Shown here one piece after another: positions 25,003 to 25,895 of a stretch of 25,895 nt of DNA. The notes under the pieces were generated by a model. It saw only the letters and a program-made list of their open reading frames with translations. It was not told the origin of the DNA and made no database searches. The translations under genes were made by a program, and so were the position numbers. Location of the stretch: assembly GCA_035550075.1 (NCBI GenBank), contig DASZQG010000138.1, forward strand, positions 1 to 25,895, in the 5' to 3' direction. This DNA comes from AWTP1-13 sp035550075 (GTDB lineage: Bacteria > Pseudomonadota > Alphaproteobacteria > Rhizobiales > Hyphomicrobiaceae). Numbering within the stretch: position 1 is the first letter of the stretch; every line of letters starts with the position of its first letter.

Positions 25003-25761
25003 TCAACCGGCCGTGCTGTAGCCGCCGCTGATGCTGAGCACCTGGCCGGTGATCCAGCTCGCGGCATCGGAAGCGAGGAAGGCGACGGCGGGCGCCACAT
25101 CCGCGGGCTTGCCCAGGCGGCGCAGTGGATACATGCGCACGATCTTGTCGCGGTTGGCAGCGAGCCACTCCGGCTCGGAATGGGCCGTCTCGATGAAGCC
25201 GAGCGCCACCAGGTTGACGGTGATGCCGTCGCGCCCGAGTTCCTTGGCGAGCGACTTGGTGAGCGCGATGACGCCGCCGCGCGAGGCCGCCGTGATCGAC
25301 AGCCCGGACTCGCCGACGCGTGCGGAATCTCCCGCGAGGTTGACGATGCGTCCCGCCTTCTGCCGCACCATGTGCGGCGCCACGGCGTGGCAGCAATGGA
25401 TGACGCCATACAGGCCGACGTCGATCTGCGACTTCCACGCCTCCGGCGTCGTTTCCAGGAAGCGCTGGCGCTGCGCGAGGCCGGCATTGTTGACGAGCAC
25501 GTCAATGCGCCCGAAATCCTTGATGACCGCATCGACCATGCTGGTCACGGCCGCGCGGTCTGCAATGTCAGCCTGATAGGCGGCGGCCTTTCCACCCTTG
25601 TTCCGGATCTCGGCGACCGTGGCGTCCGCGCCGGCCTTCGAGCCGCGGTAGTTGACGGCGACGGCCGCGCCCTCGCGGGCGAGCGTGCGCGCAATCTCCG
25701 CGCCAACGTCGCGCGCGCCGCCGGTCACGAGCGCCACCTTGCCGGCCAGGCCCAAATCCAT
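25003..25761 (-). CDS. SDR-fold protein with altered catalytic residues
   Basis: The 252-residue protein has the short-chain dehydrogenase fold: a nucleotide-binding start TGGARDVGAEIA (13-24), NNAGLA (91-96) and the C-terminal SISGGYSTAG. Aligned to classical SDRs (NISS, YSASKGG), the usual catalytic residues are changed: Asn to Gly115, Ser to Gly144, Tyr to Thr157 and Lys to Arg161, and the glycine motif has Asp18 for Gly. Spacing of these sites (13 and 4 residues) is normal, so the alignment is secure. It may lack oxidoreductase activity or use a different mechanism. The ATG at 25761 has GGGAGG 8 bases upstream. It is the first gene of the molybdenum hydroxylase operon, followed 8 bp later by the FAD subunit. 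The 134 bp upstream show no gene. Confidence 0.9.
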   Translation of the reverse strand: MDLGLAGKVALVTGGARDVGAEIARTLAREGAAVAVNYRGSKAGADATVAEIRNKGGKAAAYQADIADRAAVTSMVDAVIKDFGRIDVLVNNAGLAQRQRFLETTPEAWKSQIDVGLYGVIHCCHAVAPHMVRQKAGRIVNLAGDSARVGESGLSITAASRGGVIALTKSLAKELGRDGITVNLVALGFIETAHSEPEWLAANRDKIVRMYPLRRLGKPADVAPAVAFLASDAASWITGQVLSISGGYSTAG

Positions 25762-25895
25762 GTGCGCGTCCTCCCGTGTTCCCCCGTTGCGGCCGAAAGC
25801 TCCACCCGCGCTCCTTTGGAGCGCAGATGGCCGCCGGTCCGCGCGAGGGATACGTCCCTGGGCTTTGCCATACGCCGCGGCCCGTCGCCACAATT

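Overview
The window is high-GC bacterial DNA, densely packed with genes on both strands and with short gaps. Gene content (a LinB-type haloalkane dehalogenase, a CoxM/CoxS/CoxL-type molybdenum hydroxylase operon, DUF3617 and GFA proteins, and secreted proteins of unknown function) suggests a soil or water Pseudomonadota. An alphaproteobacterium of the Hyphomicrobiales/Rhodospirillales kind seems most likely, but that is inference from gene content only. I see no rRNA, tRNA, insertion sequence, phage gene or CRISPR array; this looks like ordinary chromosome.

Left edge (1-1071): four genes on the minus strand read out of the window. Three tandem genes encode tiny exported glycine-rich peptides that all end in Ser-Gly-Lys. 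They are followed by the N-terminus of a CHASE2-type membrane sensor, cut by the window edge. This peptide/sensor operon is the most novel-looking feature here. Region 1072-5561 holds single genes: a YcbL-like metallo-beta-lactamase-fold hydrolase, a secreted protein of unknown function, a GT87/DUF2029 membrane glycosyltransferase, an alpha/beta hydrolase, a GFA protein and a GYD-domain protein.

Region 5740-7838 (minus strand) is a possible operon of two tandem NTF2/SnoaL-like paralogues, a small two-helix membrane protein and a haloalkane dehalogenase whose catalytic residues fall at the LinB positions. Region 8027-13663 holds a DUF3617 protein, a small exported protein, citrate synthase, a TetR regulator divergent from a homocysteine S-methyltransferase-like gene with a palindrome between them, a ChrA chromate transporter and a one-cysteine Bcp-type peroxiredoxin. 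Region 13786-20305 holds four methyltransferase-like proteins (two class I SAM, one ICMT-like membrane enzyme, one spermidine-synthase-like), a proline-rich membrane-anchored protein, an MFS carrier and a membrane-anchored tyrosine/dual-specificity phosphatase.

Right edge (20473-25761, minus strand): a tight five-gene operon of SDR-fold protein, FAD subunit, 2Fe-2S subunit, lactonase-like metallo-beta-lactamase and molybdopterin subunit. The first three junctions are translationally coupled or only 8 bp apart. The likely job is oxidation of an organic substrate by a xanthine-dehydrogenase-family enzyme, with a hydrolase acting on the product or substrate. The SDR member appears to lack the family's catalytic residues.
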